In this document: positions 36,140 through 47,592 of the stretch, piece by piece
Position numbering within the stretch: position 1 is the stretch's first letter
How the letters are laid out: every line of letters begins with the position of its first letter
Source: Paramacrobiotus metropolitanus
Taxonomy: Eukaryota > Tardigrada > Eutardigrada > Parachela > Macrobiotidae
Reading direction: 5' to 3'
Assembly: GCF_019649055.1 (NCBI RefSeq)
Contig: NW_026570228.1
Location: 434,001-498,000 of the forward strand
Length of the DNA: 64,000 nt
Made by a program: the position numbers and the translations under genes
The notes under the pieces: model-generated
What the model saw: the letters and a program-made list of their open reading frames with translations, nothing else
Database searches by the model: none
Told to the model about the DNA's origin: nothing

Positions 36140-36888
36140 TTGCGGCGCCGCTCGGATTTGCCTTCGGTTTTCCTCGAAACAATAGTTTGCTAGCAAATTT
36201 CAAAATGACAACGGAAATTTCGTCCGTAAAACAATTTTTTTAATGAAAAGAACAACGGAATGCTTTTGTTTTAGTTGCTCGCTGCGCTGCGCTTTCGCCG
36301 CAGCTCGGCGTAGCTTTTTCTCCGCCTTCGGTTTCGACTTCTGTACTAACACGGTAACAAAAGTTCAAGCGGAACTATAAGAAGAATCTCTTTTAAATAA
36401 AAGAGCAATAGAATCCTTTCGTTTTATTTGCTCCTCCGCTCATTATGCTGCGCTCCTCGCGCCGCAGCTCGGCATCGCCTGGCTTTGCCTTCGGTTTCAG
36501 TGGAAACGGTAGTTTGCTACCGTATAATCATGTAACAAAAGGGTTAAGCTGAACTGTAAGAAGAATCTCTTCGGAATAGTAGGACAATAGAATCTTCTTG
36601 TTTTACTTTGCTGCTCGCTGCGCTGCGCTTGCTCGCGCCGCAGCTCGGCGTAGCCTTCGGCTCCGCCTTCGGTTTCCACTTCCGTATCATCACGGTAACA
36701 AAAGTTTAACCTGAACTGTAAGGAGAATCTCTTCAGAACAGCAGTACAATAGAATCCGCTCGTTTTTTACTTGCTGCTCCGCTCGCGCTGCGCTTGCTCG
36801 CGCCGCAGCTCGGCGTCGCCTTTGGCTCTGCCTTCGGTTTATGCGACCGTATCGTTACAGTAACAAAAGCCTAAGTGAAACTGCAAGA
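36140..36888. repeat. Satellite of ~165-176 bp units
   Basis: At least four units with the core GCCGCAGCTCGGCGT at about 36297, 36461, 36637 and 36802, plus a degenerate first unit near 36140. Each unit has a GC-rich half (CTCGCTGCGCTGCGCTT, TTCGGTTTC) and an AT-rich half (AACTGTAAGAAGAATCTCTT). A further unit lies at 38020-38130, beyond the retrotransposon fragment. Confidence 0.85.
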
Positions 36889-38010
36889 AAAATCTCGAAC
36901 GTACGGACCAACCACAACGACTCCGCCTTGGGGTCAAGTAACACTCCAGTTAGCAGAGATGGAATTGGCATCCGCCGGTCAGAAGAATTATCCCTACCAG
37001 CCTTCCTGACTTCGATTCAATTCTGTTTCCGGTTTGCTGTCCGCGCTGCTCCATACCCACGATATTACCGACGTCGCCGGCGCAGTGGAGTCCTGGAAAC
37101 TGAAAGCCCGTCAGGCTGAAATTCCCGAACCCGCGTTCCGGAAGTCTCAAAAGCCGTGAGACATGCCTTTATGTAACGTTTCCTTTCTACTTTGTTGCAG
37201 GTGTTCGAGGGCGATGAAGTCAACACAGCACGCCTGCTTGCCCAGTCTAGGCCAGAAGCCGGCATCTGTTTAAACGCACAACTTTCCGCCCACATCGGCA
37301 ACCTGCCGGGAGACGACGAACTCATGATCAGTGTTGGTCTTTGCCTTAGCGCCACGATTTGCGAACCTCATGATTGCGTCAAATGTCTCAAACGCGTAGA
37401 TGGTTACGGGCATCATGGGCTGTCATGTGTCTTCTCCGCCGGAAGACACCCGCGTCACGGCGGATTAAATAGCATCATTTGTCGAGCATGTATATCTGCC
37501 GGCGTGCCTGCAAAACTGGAGCCTCGTGGTACTTCTCACACCACGGAGCGCCGTCCGGACGGCTGCACGGCATTTGCCTGGAAACGTGGATTGTGCCTAG
37601 CATGGGACGTGACATGTGTAGACACGGTTGCGCCATACATGTCAAAGCCAACTCGATCAAAGCGGAACGGCCGCCGTGCAAGCAGAGGATAAAAAATCCA
37701 GATTGAATTTGTACCTGGTTGGCCGCTACCTGTTCGCTTCAATCGCCTTTGAAACCCTGGGCCCGTGGGGGGCCGTCAGCAATCGCATTTGCCAAAGAAC
37801 TGGGGTAAAGATTTCAGCAGCAAACCGGCGAAGCACGCTCGCATGAGTTTAACGTCAGCGTTTGTCGATAGATGTTCAACGGGTAATGCGGCGTCTGTGC
37901 TGGGCACTGGGCACGATGGAAGGCCTTGATAAGCTGAAAGAAATTTTCTTGTTGTAATTCTTGTTTCTTTTTTTATTTTGCCTTAAGTTTGATTTGACCA
38001 ATAAAGTCAC
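36889..38010 (+). mobile_element. Non-LTR retrotransposon fragment, copy 2 (5'-truncated)
   Basis: It matches the 3' two-thirds of the element at 56830-58465: ERTDQPQRL-like start, GIGIRRSEELSLPAF, VFEGDEVNTARLLAQSRPEA, a CCHH-like block (CVKCLKR...GYGHHGLSC), RPDGCTAFAWKRGLCLAWD, and the same 3' tail TTGATTTGACCAATAAAGT. The frame is broken in several places. It is dead. It is bordered on both sides by the same satellite, so it inserted into the array. Confidence 0.85.
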
Positions 38011-38019
38011 ATACCTTCA

Positions 38020-38130
38020 GATTAACAGAACCATAGAACCCTTTTGTTTTACTTCCAGCTCCGCTTGTTTTGCTGCGCTCGCTAGCGCCACGTTTTGGCG
38101 TCGCCTTCGGCTACGCCTTTAGTTTCAACA
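38020..38130. repeat. Isolated satellite unit downstream of the retrotransposon fragment
   Basis: Same unit type as 36140-36888 (TTGTTTTACTTCCAGCTCCGC, GCGTCGCCTTCGGCTACGCC). Confidence 0.75.
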
Positions 38131-39007
38131 GTAACGAGACATGATACACTATCAAAAACAGACTCAGTTACTGTACATTGTTACAGTCTGGCAAACGTAA
38201 CAGTTATTACTGATAACGCTTAGTTTGAGTGGTAACGCCGGTAGCGGTAACGCGCAACGATGAACCATCAGAATATGAATAACAACAGCGGCAATGCAGG
38301 TAACACATGCAGTGTTAATGTTAGTAATGGTAGTAATGACTCCTGACTTCGCTGGGTTTCTTAAATAGATGTTTTGCTATGGCAACGTTTCAAAACTATT
38401 TCAAAAAATTACTCAGAAGCCTTAGAATCCTTTTTTGTTTAATATTCTCGAATGTGCGCTTTCTAAGCGTACTCCTTTAAATAAATTTGTAACTTGCAAG
38501 CCTCGTGAGCGCGAATTTCTGTAGTTCATCTTCGATGAATAACGGCGTCAGTCAGCGTTAGTCATTCTAATTCCATTTCAGGTTAGCTTTTTTCAGGATC
38601 TTTACATTAAGTTTATTTAAGCAACAATTAAATGATTGTTCGGGTAGCAGGGTAGCATGTAAAGGGTAGCAGCAACGATTGCGGAAACCCACAACGGTGA
38701 CAATAACATGCACGGTACTCCATTACGGTAACGGTTTCAATGACAGTATCCCGCCATAGTAATCCATTACAAAACAGGTTGCGGTAACGGTAACCCGTTA
38801 CCCTAAGGATTAATTATTATAGAAATTCGGTAATGACAACCCGTTGCATAAAAAGTAATCTGTTATGGTAACAGTAATCCTCGTCTAGGGTAACGTACTG
38901 CGGTTATGGTAATTTTACTGATAGTAAACAGAAATGTTTGCAAGCGCTCTTCACGGTAAAGTTACCTGTTACGGGACCCGTAACCATAAAACACTCCACA
39001 ACCTACA
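38131..39007. other. Intergenic rich in GGTAAC motifs
   Basis: The hexamer GGTAAC or its complement GTTACC recurs many times (for example CGGTAACGGTAACCCGTTACC near 38784-38810), giving a loose simple-sequence region that grades into the next minisatellite. No gene. Confidence 0.6.
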
Positions 39008-39785
39008 GCGGGCAAAATTCCGGGTCCAAATTTTACGACCACCCGTATATCACTGCGAGTTCGTCAATAATGACCAGGTTATATTTTACGTTACCGTTCC
39101 CCAGTACTCCACCCGAAGTCGCTGAAAAAATCAGCCCTGGGTCCAAATTTTCGTACCCCGGTACATTACTACGGCGGGATCGTCAATATTGACAGGGTTA
39201 TAGATAACGTCACGGTTCCCCAAAACCGCTCCACCCGGGGTCGCTAAAAATCCGCCCGGGTTTCCAAATTTCCGGACCCCCTACATTACTACGGCGGGTT
39301 CGTCAATATTGACCGGGTTATAATTTACGTCACGGTTCCCCAAAACCGCTCCACCCGGGGTCGCTAAAAATCCGCCCCGGGTTTAAACTTCCGGACCCCT
39401 ACATTACTACGGCGGGTTCGTCAATATTGACCGGGTTATAATTTACGTCACGGTTTCCCAAAACCGCTCCACCCGGTCGCTAAAAAATCCGCCCCGGGTT
39501 TAAATTTCGGTCCTCCGTACATTACTACGGCGGGTTCGTCAATATTGACCGGGTTATAATTTACGTCACGGTTCCCCAAACCGCTCCACCCAGGGTCGCG
39601 AAAATCCGCCCGGGTCTTTTCCGAACCCTACATTACTACGGCGGGTTCGTCAATAATGACCGGGTTATAATTTACGTCACGGTTTACCGCTCCAACCGGG
39701 GTAAAAATCCGCCCCGGGTCTAAATCCGTCCCCCGTACATTCCGGCGGTTCGTCAATAATGACCGGGTTATAATTTACGTCACGG
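39008..39785. repeat. Minisatellite of ~118-bp units, about seven copies
   Basis: Units share CATTACTACGGCGGGTTCGT then CAATATTGACCGGGTTATAA, TTTACGTCACGGTT and CCGCTCCACCCGGGGTCGC. Copies recur at ~106-120 bp and diverge towards both ends. The array ends abruptly in the 378-bp duplicated block. Confidence 0.88.
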
Positions 39786-40163
39786 TTGCCAGCTAATTGT
39801 ACGTTGAAAACGGTTTGCGCTGGACAGTATTTCTTAATTCTTTTATTCTACAGGTTCTTAAACTTAATTTCGGTCATTCTGTTATCAACAACTCTGCTAC
39901 GATTTGATGGTATATGAAATGAGATAAATTGATTTTAACCTTTGCTGTGCTTCTTTGGGAAAGTGTAATGCAGGTGAATGAGAATTCTGAACAAAACGGA
40001 ATTTGATTCTAGCTTGTTTAGGGTTTTTACGTAGACCGGACAGATGCCTGATGTGAGTCACTAGAACGACATCGAACGAGCATACAATCATTATCACAGA
40101 TGGCAAATCGACTTTATGGTCACCCGTCCAGTTGGAGTGGTGTATCAAGTGCAGCATTTATAA
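39786..40163. repeat. 378-bp duplicated block, copy 2
   Basis: Same orientation as 33848-34226 and almost identical. It starts within CACGGTTGCCAGC, fused to the minisatellite, and ends at GCAGCATTTATAA. Confidence 0.9.
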
Positions 40164-41100
40164 TTACAAATACACCACGGAGCAAGCTACATATCTATAT
40201 AATTCTACGAAAGAGCACTGCACTTTAATTCTGGTCAGTGTTCTTTCGGAGAATGCCGAAAGCCGGGCGCATAGTCGTTTTGTTTATTCTTGGTCGGATT
40301 TGGCGTTGCTGAACCTGTAACTCATGTTGCTACTTATGGGAACCTTGTTAATAAATGACATAAAAAAGTAGCGGTATGGTGACACAGTGGCGCGTCTAGG
40401 GGGGTGCCAGAGCAGCCATGGCCCCCCGTAACCTGGACGTCAAAAAAATTCGCAAGAGGGGGGTACATTGCGAATTTTTTTACGGCGGAGGTCGCCAAAA
40501 AAGCGAGAGAATACACCCCCCTTTGGTGTGAGTTCTCTGGCTCCCCCTCCGAAACCAGGCTAGATTCGCCACTGTGGTGACAAGTGATACGCATAATTCC
40601 GTCTTCCAGATTCTTGGCTAAATAGAACGTTTGGCTGAACTTGTTCTTTCGCGCTCACTGATTAACTCCATAATTTTACATGCTTCACTTGGTTACCAAT
40701 ACCAAGTTACCATAGAAAAAGCCTACAGAAAAATTATCACATTGTATTTTTTTATCGATTCTCATGGTCCTCCCTTGAGAATCGATGAATAAATTCCGCA
40801 GCTCTCATGTGTTAAAATAAGCGCTGCGTAGATGCTTTACAAATATACCATAATAATTCCCATTGGTGGTTTTAACTTTTAACTGATCCCTTTTAGGCTC
40901 TGCCGCTCTGGCATACTGAACATCCAGCATTATACTACAAAATTACAAATACCATACTCGTACTCAAATAACGCTTCAATGCTGTTCCTAATGAACCTCA
41001 CATGTTAAGCCGGTTGTACGATCTTTTTGTAGGTCTTATTCTTTTGAATACAGACATTAGGAAAACATAACCGACAACTCACGGTGAATCCCCAGAAACC
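40164..41100. other. Intergenic upstream of A3, with a hAT-type MITE
   Basis: Apart from the MITE at 40385-40574, I see no structure. The last ~200 bases should include the A3 promoter. Confidence 0.5.
40385..40574. mobile_element. hAT-type MITE (190 bp)
   Basis: Ends CAGTGGCGCGTCTAG and, reverse complemented at the right, CAGTGGCGAATCTAG, flanked by an exact 8-bp duplication TGGTGACA (40377-40384 and 40575-40582). An internal inverted repeat AAAAAAATTCGCAA / TTGCGAATTTTTTT is present. No transposase. Confidence 0.92.
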
Positions 41101-42909
41101 ATGCAATCGGATACGTTGAGCGAAAAACCTGGCTATGGCTGGTTCGAGCGTGATTGGAAACTACTGTCTTCGTTACTACGTCTGAACGGTTATTTTCCTT
41201 GGGTGAAAAGCGGAGAGACTACTGATTCCGCTCGTTCTCCGCAGAAAGTTTCCCTGCGCGTGGTGTTCAGTGGGATCCTGGTTGTATTGAACAGTATGTT
41301 CAGCATAGTGGGCCTCGTTGATACGCTGTATCAGACTGTGCCAAAGACTGCAGGACACGATAAGCCGCCGCTGCTGCTTTCCGCCGCCATGATGCTGCTG
41401 TTCCATAGTGTAGGTATATTGTTGGTGTTGTTGTTCCCTTTTTGCACGCGCTCGCTAAACGACGCGGTGGAAGATCTTGAAGAGGTCTTAAAATCATGTG
41501 ACGTATCGTTAAGATCACGAAAACATATGCACATGTTTCTAGCTGGTGAACTGATCTTTGTGTTCGGCGCCTCAGTTTGCTTATGGATTCTGCATTTCCA
41601 CCAGTTTGATGCATTACACACTGCCACGGTGTCTTTTGTACCGTATACATTATCCACCCGTTTATACGTGACAATTTTTCAATTCCTGCCTTTTTGCTCC
41701 TGCAGCTTCGGCAAGATTGCTTTTACTATAAATTTTCAGTACATTGCTGGCTCTTTGTCATGGGCTTTCCAGGAAAACAACCGCCTAGCCGCTTCCCTGG
41801 TGCATAGTACCGGCAAAGACCAGTCGGAATTGTTGTGTGCTTTGGATGCATCGCGTAAGCGGCACTGGAAACTGTCGAAAGTCACGAAAAGCCTGGATGA
41901 AGTCTTTTCAACCGCACTATTTGTAGAGCTGGCATTCGATATTACGGCGATTATATTGATGATCGGGAGCACTATGGGAGGCGTGTTAAAAGTGCCTTTT
42001 GGAGTGTTTACAACAGCAACTCTGGGGGATTTATGTAATATTCATGGACGGTTTTGCCGTCGGGAGCGTCTTTCTACTCGTGTGCCTGATGATCTCTGCA
42101 GCCAGTTTAAATGCACAAGTAAAACTTAAAGTCTGCAACTGTGCTGGATAGACTGTTATGTTATTGTAAATTGGGCTTGTAACAATTACCCGTAAAGCTT
42201 TAGTTGCAGCACATAACGGCGCATCGCATTTTGACATTTAGTGTCACCGCCGGAGACAATTTCTTGCAAACTTCAATATTATTATTTCCCTGTAGTCTTC
42301 CTCCCCTCTATACCCGCAAACAGAGTCCCCTCTGCTGAAAAGCTAACGAAAAATAGTTCCATGGGGACACCAATGGATAAATTCTGTTCTACTATTTCCA
42401 CAGTTATTCTCGTTTTTCTACAAGAAAGTGTACTCCCTCTTTACTGCACGTATTTAGTTTTAGATAAAAACAAGTTCAACCGTAGAGTTATTTTTAACTA
42501 TTTTTATTGTTGTGGCTGTTATTATTATTCTGGTTTGGCTTAAAACAGGCTCATGGACTTGCTGCGGTATACTACGAAATAGCGGAAACAGCCGACGACT
42601 GGAGGATAAAAATCGAAGGCATGGCGATGTCGACAGTGCAGCGCCTACGGGATTTTCCGGTTGGCTTTACCGCCTGTAAATTCTTCCTGTTCGATACTAA
42701 CTTCATTGTTCCGGTAAGATTCGAATTTTAAATGATACTGTAAATTATGAGCGCGTTCCTCTGACCACTGGCTCCTGTTTCCCGTTTGCTAGGTTATCGG
42801 TGTACTGCTAACGTACCTGGTTGTTATGTACGAGCTGACCACCCGTGATGAACCCAGACCATGTGGATGTGGGAATGCCAGCTCTGATGGGGATTCCAGT
42901 TGGAGTTAG
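41101..42909 (+). pseudogene. A3: divergent A-type GR-like gene with one frame break
   Basis: Exons 41101-42118, 42549-42713 (165 nt) and 42793-42909. The start is MQSDTLSEKPGYGWFERDWK; then LLRLNGYFPWVKSGE, GLVDTLYQTVPK, SRKRHWKLSKVTKSLDEVFS and FDITAIILMIGSTMGG follow the A-type plan. Near 42031-42034 the frame changes: reading one base on restores VIFMDGFAVGSVFLLVCLMI then SAASLNAQ to the GTAAAA donor. Exon 2 has VGFTACKFFLFDTNFIVP and exon 3 VIGVLLTYLVVMYELTT, both open. With only one indel it may be functional in reality (consensus error) or a young pseudogene. It is the most divergent A-type copy and the parent type of the relic at 10264. Confidence 0.78.
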
Positions 42910-43752
42910 GTTATCTCAATCTTTGGACTAACTGTGGCATTATCCTGAAGGCTAATTGTACTGAAACTGCTCTATCTCTTCCACAGCACACTACAATGAT
43001 GGAAGATTTTTCAGTGAAGTCTGAGTGTACTTCCGTAATTCTGATGCTTTTATCTACTAGCATTTTGTCTCCCCAACTTGCATAGTGGGCCGAAACGAAG
43101 CAAAATGATTTTTTACAAAAAGAAGACTCATGTCTACTGCCCGGTCATCAAGTAATCAGATTTAGGATATTGAACAGTGAACAGTAAGACACCAGTGTAC
43201 ATTTTTGGTCTACAGATAGGGATAGCCATTTTAACCGCTCAGACACAGACTGACATGGATTTTGCTTGCTTCGAGAAGTTCAGAAACGATTGTGACTTGA
43301 ATTTATGCACGTACGCGAAACCACTTTGGCGCCACTGTTGACGAAGTCACATCGCAAATATGTTTTGACTCGAGAAAATAAGCCGTGGGACAACAGATCT
43401 TTTCTGTATTTCAGTGTTATGCAAACTAATAGTATCCGAAAACGTTTTGATGCCAGTACTTCAGTTTTTTGCGAAAACTGGGTATGGACAGTAAAAATGT
43501 GCAAGCAAATCTTCAACGAAAAACGGGGACGGGGAAAGTTTCACGATAGCAACGGTAAAATGCAAAGCTGAAAAAGGCAATCGGCTGCTCGAAAATAATT
43601 ATTTAAATCAATCAATCAAAGGCGAAGGAGTGGCAACGGCAAAGCAGGCCGACTCATTCATTTTGCGGTAGTGTTATCTGTGTTTCCATGATAACAGTCA
43701 GGATAATCACTGATAGCTGAGCTCATCTCCGTTTACTTTGCTTCACTGCACA
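42910..43752. other. Intergenic between A3 and K1
   Basis: No gene or repeat was recognised. It should include the K1 promoter. Confidence 0.45.
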
Positions 43753-45994
43753 ATGCGCTGCTTATTAGAGCGCTGGAAAAGAGATGATAAATTGGGGCTT
43801 GATAATCGAGATGTTACACCTCAACTCAAACATTGTAATGGCGAATGTATTATGCCGAAGTGGCAAGTGTGCAACGCCGATTTAAATTATTTGATTGAGA
43901 TGGGGAACAAAGTTGTCAACGCACCCAGGACAGTGGAAGAATATGGTCGCAGTATGCAGTATGTTTTCTCTCACGCCGATGTAATTGGAAGGGGATCGTT
44001 CGGAGTGGTCTACAAAGCCAGAGTTATAAAGCGTGGTATTTATGCAGGAGGTTTCGTAGCTGTCAAGGTGGTCCATTTCGGTGGTCATTTGGAAACTGCT
44101 GACAACCGCGACAGCTGGACGGAATCCCTGAAAAGGTTAAGAAGGCTCACCGAACTGGTTAGCGAGCACCTCGTTGCTTATCATAAAATATCCATCACCA
44201 AAACTTCCGGGGGAGTGACCGTTGAGCTGGCAATGGACTGCCACAAAGGTGACATTAGCCACATAACTCGCATTAGTCATTTTGGCTTGTATTCCGGATT
44301 GTTTCTGACGCAGACAAATAATTTTTAGGTGACCTTGCTTCTATCTTAAAAGAAGCTGAGAAAAACGGAAATATTCTGAATAGTTACCAAAAGATCATCC
44401 AATTCGCTAAGGACATAACCCAAGGACTTGAATTCTTACATCAGAATGGCTTAATTCATGGCGACTTGAAGCCGGAAAACATCCTCGTAAAAATTCTGAA
44501 TGGTGACCGCGAAAAGCTGCTGATCGGTGATTTGGACGATTTAGTTGTGATGCAAGGAAACACAACTTGTTCTGCGGATATTTCGCATTTGCGCGGTACG
44601 ACACGCTACATGTCACCAGAAATGCTAAAAAGGTTTTCTCAGGAAGGGACAGAGGCGCCGGGACGGAAAACTGATATTTGGAGTATGGGATGCATAATCC
44701 TGGAAATGGCCGAATGTCGTGAAGGACAACATGCACTCAAAAAACGACTAGCGAAAGATGGAAATATTGTGCATGCTGGTAATGGTCTCACTCATCAACG
44801 GTATGCCACGCTGATAATTGACGGCTACGTGCCACTGGTGGGCGATCTCATTGAACAAGACTTTGGGGATCTCATCCGGCGGTGTCTGCACCCAGTTAGC
44901 ACAGACAGAATTTGCGCAACAGCGCTTTTGCAAGAGTTACGGAAAAAGGAAGTTATGATCGTGTTTCTTGCGTGCAGTGGGTGCTCCATTCAAAATTTAC
45001 TGATATTTGATCCCTCATCTCAATGTCTTCATGTTCGAGGAACGATCAGTGAGCCCACACTTCCAGACCTTACATCGCGATACTGGTTTCAGTCAGCAGC
45101 ATCGGAAAAAGAAATATTATTTATAACCAGCTTCGAGGACTTACCGGTGGAATTCAGATTCTGGGATATAAGCAATGGAACTTGCCGTAAGCTAGAGCCT
45201 TCGTTGAACATATATTATCCCATGGGCCCGATAGTGGTAGATGACAAGATCTATTTTTGGGACTATTTCGATGTATTTCAAGCAATGGATGTTTCAACTG
45301 GCAGAGTTAGCTTTCTCAATTCGACCACAGCTTAGTAAGCCAAAAAATTGACCATTAGTGATTACATTTTGTAAACATGAGATAGCAAATATGTATTATG
45401 TATGTTACGCAACTTCATTACCGCATTTGCAGTGCTGACTTAGCTGCCGCACAAGCAGTGGCCAAATATGATGGATACATATTTTATGCGACATGCCTGA
45501 CCCTGTTCCGGTATGATACCACAACGGACAACTGGGAAACGCTGCCCGATCTGCCCGAATGGCGAACGCACTTTGCAATGAGCGTGGTGAACGGATACCT
45601 ACATATTCTGGGCGGAGAGATTCGTGTTTCCGATGCAACATTTCCAACTACTGGCTGTATTCGTCTGAATCTGAAAAGTGCCGCGTGGGAAGAGATGGCG
45701 CCACTTCGGCAACCGAGGAGCCACCATACAGCATGCGTTATCGAGGATAGAATATTCGTGTGCGGTGGCTTAGACGCTGCAGGAAGAAACGCACTGACTA
45801 TAGAATTAAATGATTTCAGAAAGAGAACAGGGTGGTTGACCATCGCCTTGCTTGAAAAGGATCAACAACTGTTGTCGAACTTTGCTACAAAATTCCAAAT
45901 TTCAAAAACGATAATAACCGCCATTTCTATCGACGTGGATCACGCCGTTTCTTCAAACCGTTTTACAAAACATGGATTAGAAAAAATGTCCTGA
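43753..45994 (+). CDS. K1: protein kinase-kelch fusion protein, 3 exons
   Basis: Exons 43753-44248, 44329-45334 and 45433-45994 join with matching phases (687 aa; introns 80 and 98 bp). Kinase domain at about residues 70-330: Gly loop IGRGSFGVV (79-), VAVK lysine ~105, HGDLKPEN (~209-216), IGDLD in place of DFG (~231), RYMSPEML, DIWSMGCIILEM. The catalytic Asp and Lys are kept, but HRD is HGD and DFG is DLD, so activity is uncertain. The C-terminal half holds kelch-like blades: YFWDYFDVFQAMDVSTG, LFRYDTTTDNWETLPDLP, YLHILGG, IRLNLKSAAWEEMAPLR, RIFVCGG. Removing the second intron fuses the two halves by turning the apparent TAG at 45333 into TA|T. Kinase plus kelch in one chain is rare. It might phosphorylate kelch-bound partners; the substrate is unknown. 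Confidence 0.8.
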
Positions 45995-47592
45995 CAACGC
46001 TGTTCTAAAGATAATGTTGTACTTACTTTGACCATAAACAGTAAATTTAATCTACGGGCACATTACCATGCTACTTTCTAGTCATTGTAAAAATTAACTT
46101 CTCTCCACTCTTTGGCTTCCAGTAAATCATAAACACGATAAAAAATTTTTAGCATTCGGTAGCACTGAGTTTACCAGAAGGTACAGATTTATTACAGAAT
46201 ATTTCTAAAATGTTGGTAGTTGTGGACTTGTAGGTATTTCGATCTCTATGTTTATGGGAACCGATAGCTCCTTGCGGAAAAATTTGCATGAAGTTAGAAA
46301 GTGTACGAAATTCAGGGGTACAGAGTTTTAAAATGCAGACAGTAAAACCTGCCTATACATACACCTGGTAAACACTATACTGTACCTACTATAATTATTA
46401 TACAATTAGTTATACTATATATAAAACGTTTCGGAATGGCTATTGGCTAATATATGGTTTCTTTCTGGTATATATCCATTCTAAAACGTTTTCTTACCGC
46501 AAGCAATTCAGAACGAAAATTCTTTCAGTATAATAGTATAATAGTATAATAGTATTCAGTCTGTGAATCTTGTGCACACTTTTAACGTTTTGATTTTTAT
46601 ATAATTATATCATCACAAAAAGATGATTATAGCAGATGCTAGTTTCACTTTCTTGTTTTAGCGTTAGGCTAAAGCGGTGCACTTCTTTTGTTATTGTAGC
46701 GGATGCGAAAACTCAGGGCGTGCTGCTGACGATAAATGTTTTTGATGCTGCCGGCGAAAATTAAAAATTCATGACGTCACTGAACGATTGTAACTGGCTG
46801 GCCTTTTTCGTCCCGTTTAGAATCTTGCCGTGCTCGGCAGCATGGCTCTGGCAGGCAGATTGTGATGTTACCAAAATCTTTAAATTTTGGCAACATCGTT
46901 TTGGGGTGTGGGGGGAAGCTGGGGGTTGTTGCCAAATATGTCCGAAATTCAGATTATGTTTGTGTCATTGCTCACTTATCTTCGTCTTGCAGTTACGGAT
47001 ATCGCAGTTTGAATTTACAACTTTACCGTGCAGATTTCTTTTGCTTTTCTCGTACGCACATGTCTTTTTTTAAGTAGAATTTCCTGCTTTTGAAAAATTG
47101 AAGTTGCTTTGGATAATCTGGGCGGATACTGAATTAACGCTGCAACTTGAAACATGCCGCAGACAGCAGCTTGTTGTCGCATTCCCGTCGTTATTCGAAC
47201 AGATGCAAACCGAAACCTTGGTTTATCTTGAATATGACATGAAAAAGGTAGTTCAAATTTAAAATGCAAATGAATATTGCGAGTAACTCCCGCGAGATCA
47301 TACCAAGTATTCATGCACCTTGGCACGAATTTAGTTACTTGATACACACAGCTGTACAGAGTTTTTGCCTAGTCAGCAACACTCAGAAGATTTCATCAGG
47401 GGCTTCAAAACGTCGATGATGCATTTACCTTATATGCAGCAATCCAAACTTTTGCAACCATCGGCATACTTCGCCCTTGCGTGCAGTTTAAATATCGGCA
47501 AGCCTTGCAATGTAGCCTTGCCTTTTAGAAGCGATAATTTTTTAAACCATAATTTGGCCTTCAGCTCACTAGATACACCATAAAATTCAAAC
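45995..47592. other. Intergenic between K1 and A5
   Basis: AT-rich. A short (AGTATAAT)n microsatellite lies near 46526-46556. The last ~300 bases resemble the region before A6 (about 50940-51195: CAGAGTTT-TGC-CAGTCAGCAACACTC), supporting a tandem duplication. No gene was recognised. Confidence 0.55.

Noticed and set aside
37192-37846. Several 66-166 aa ORFs that look like separate genes
   Set aside because: They are frames of one decayed non-LTR retrotransposon fragment, as shown by alignment to the copy at 56830.
46771-47073. 100-aa hydrophobic ORF
   Set aside because: No family resemblance, no splice context and no similarity to nearby receptors; probably random.
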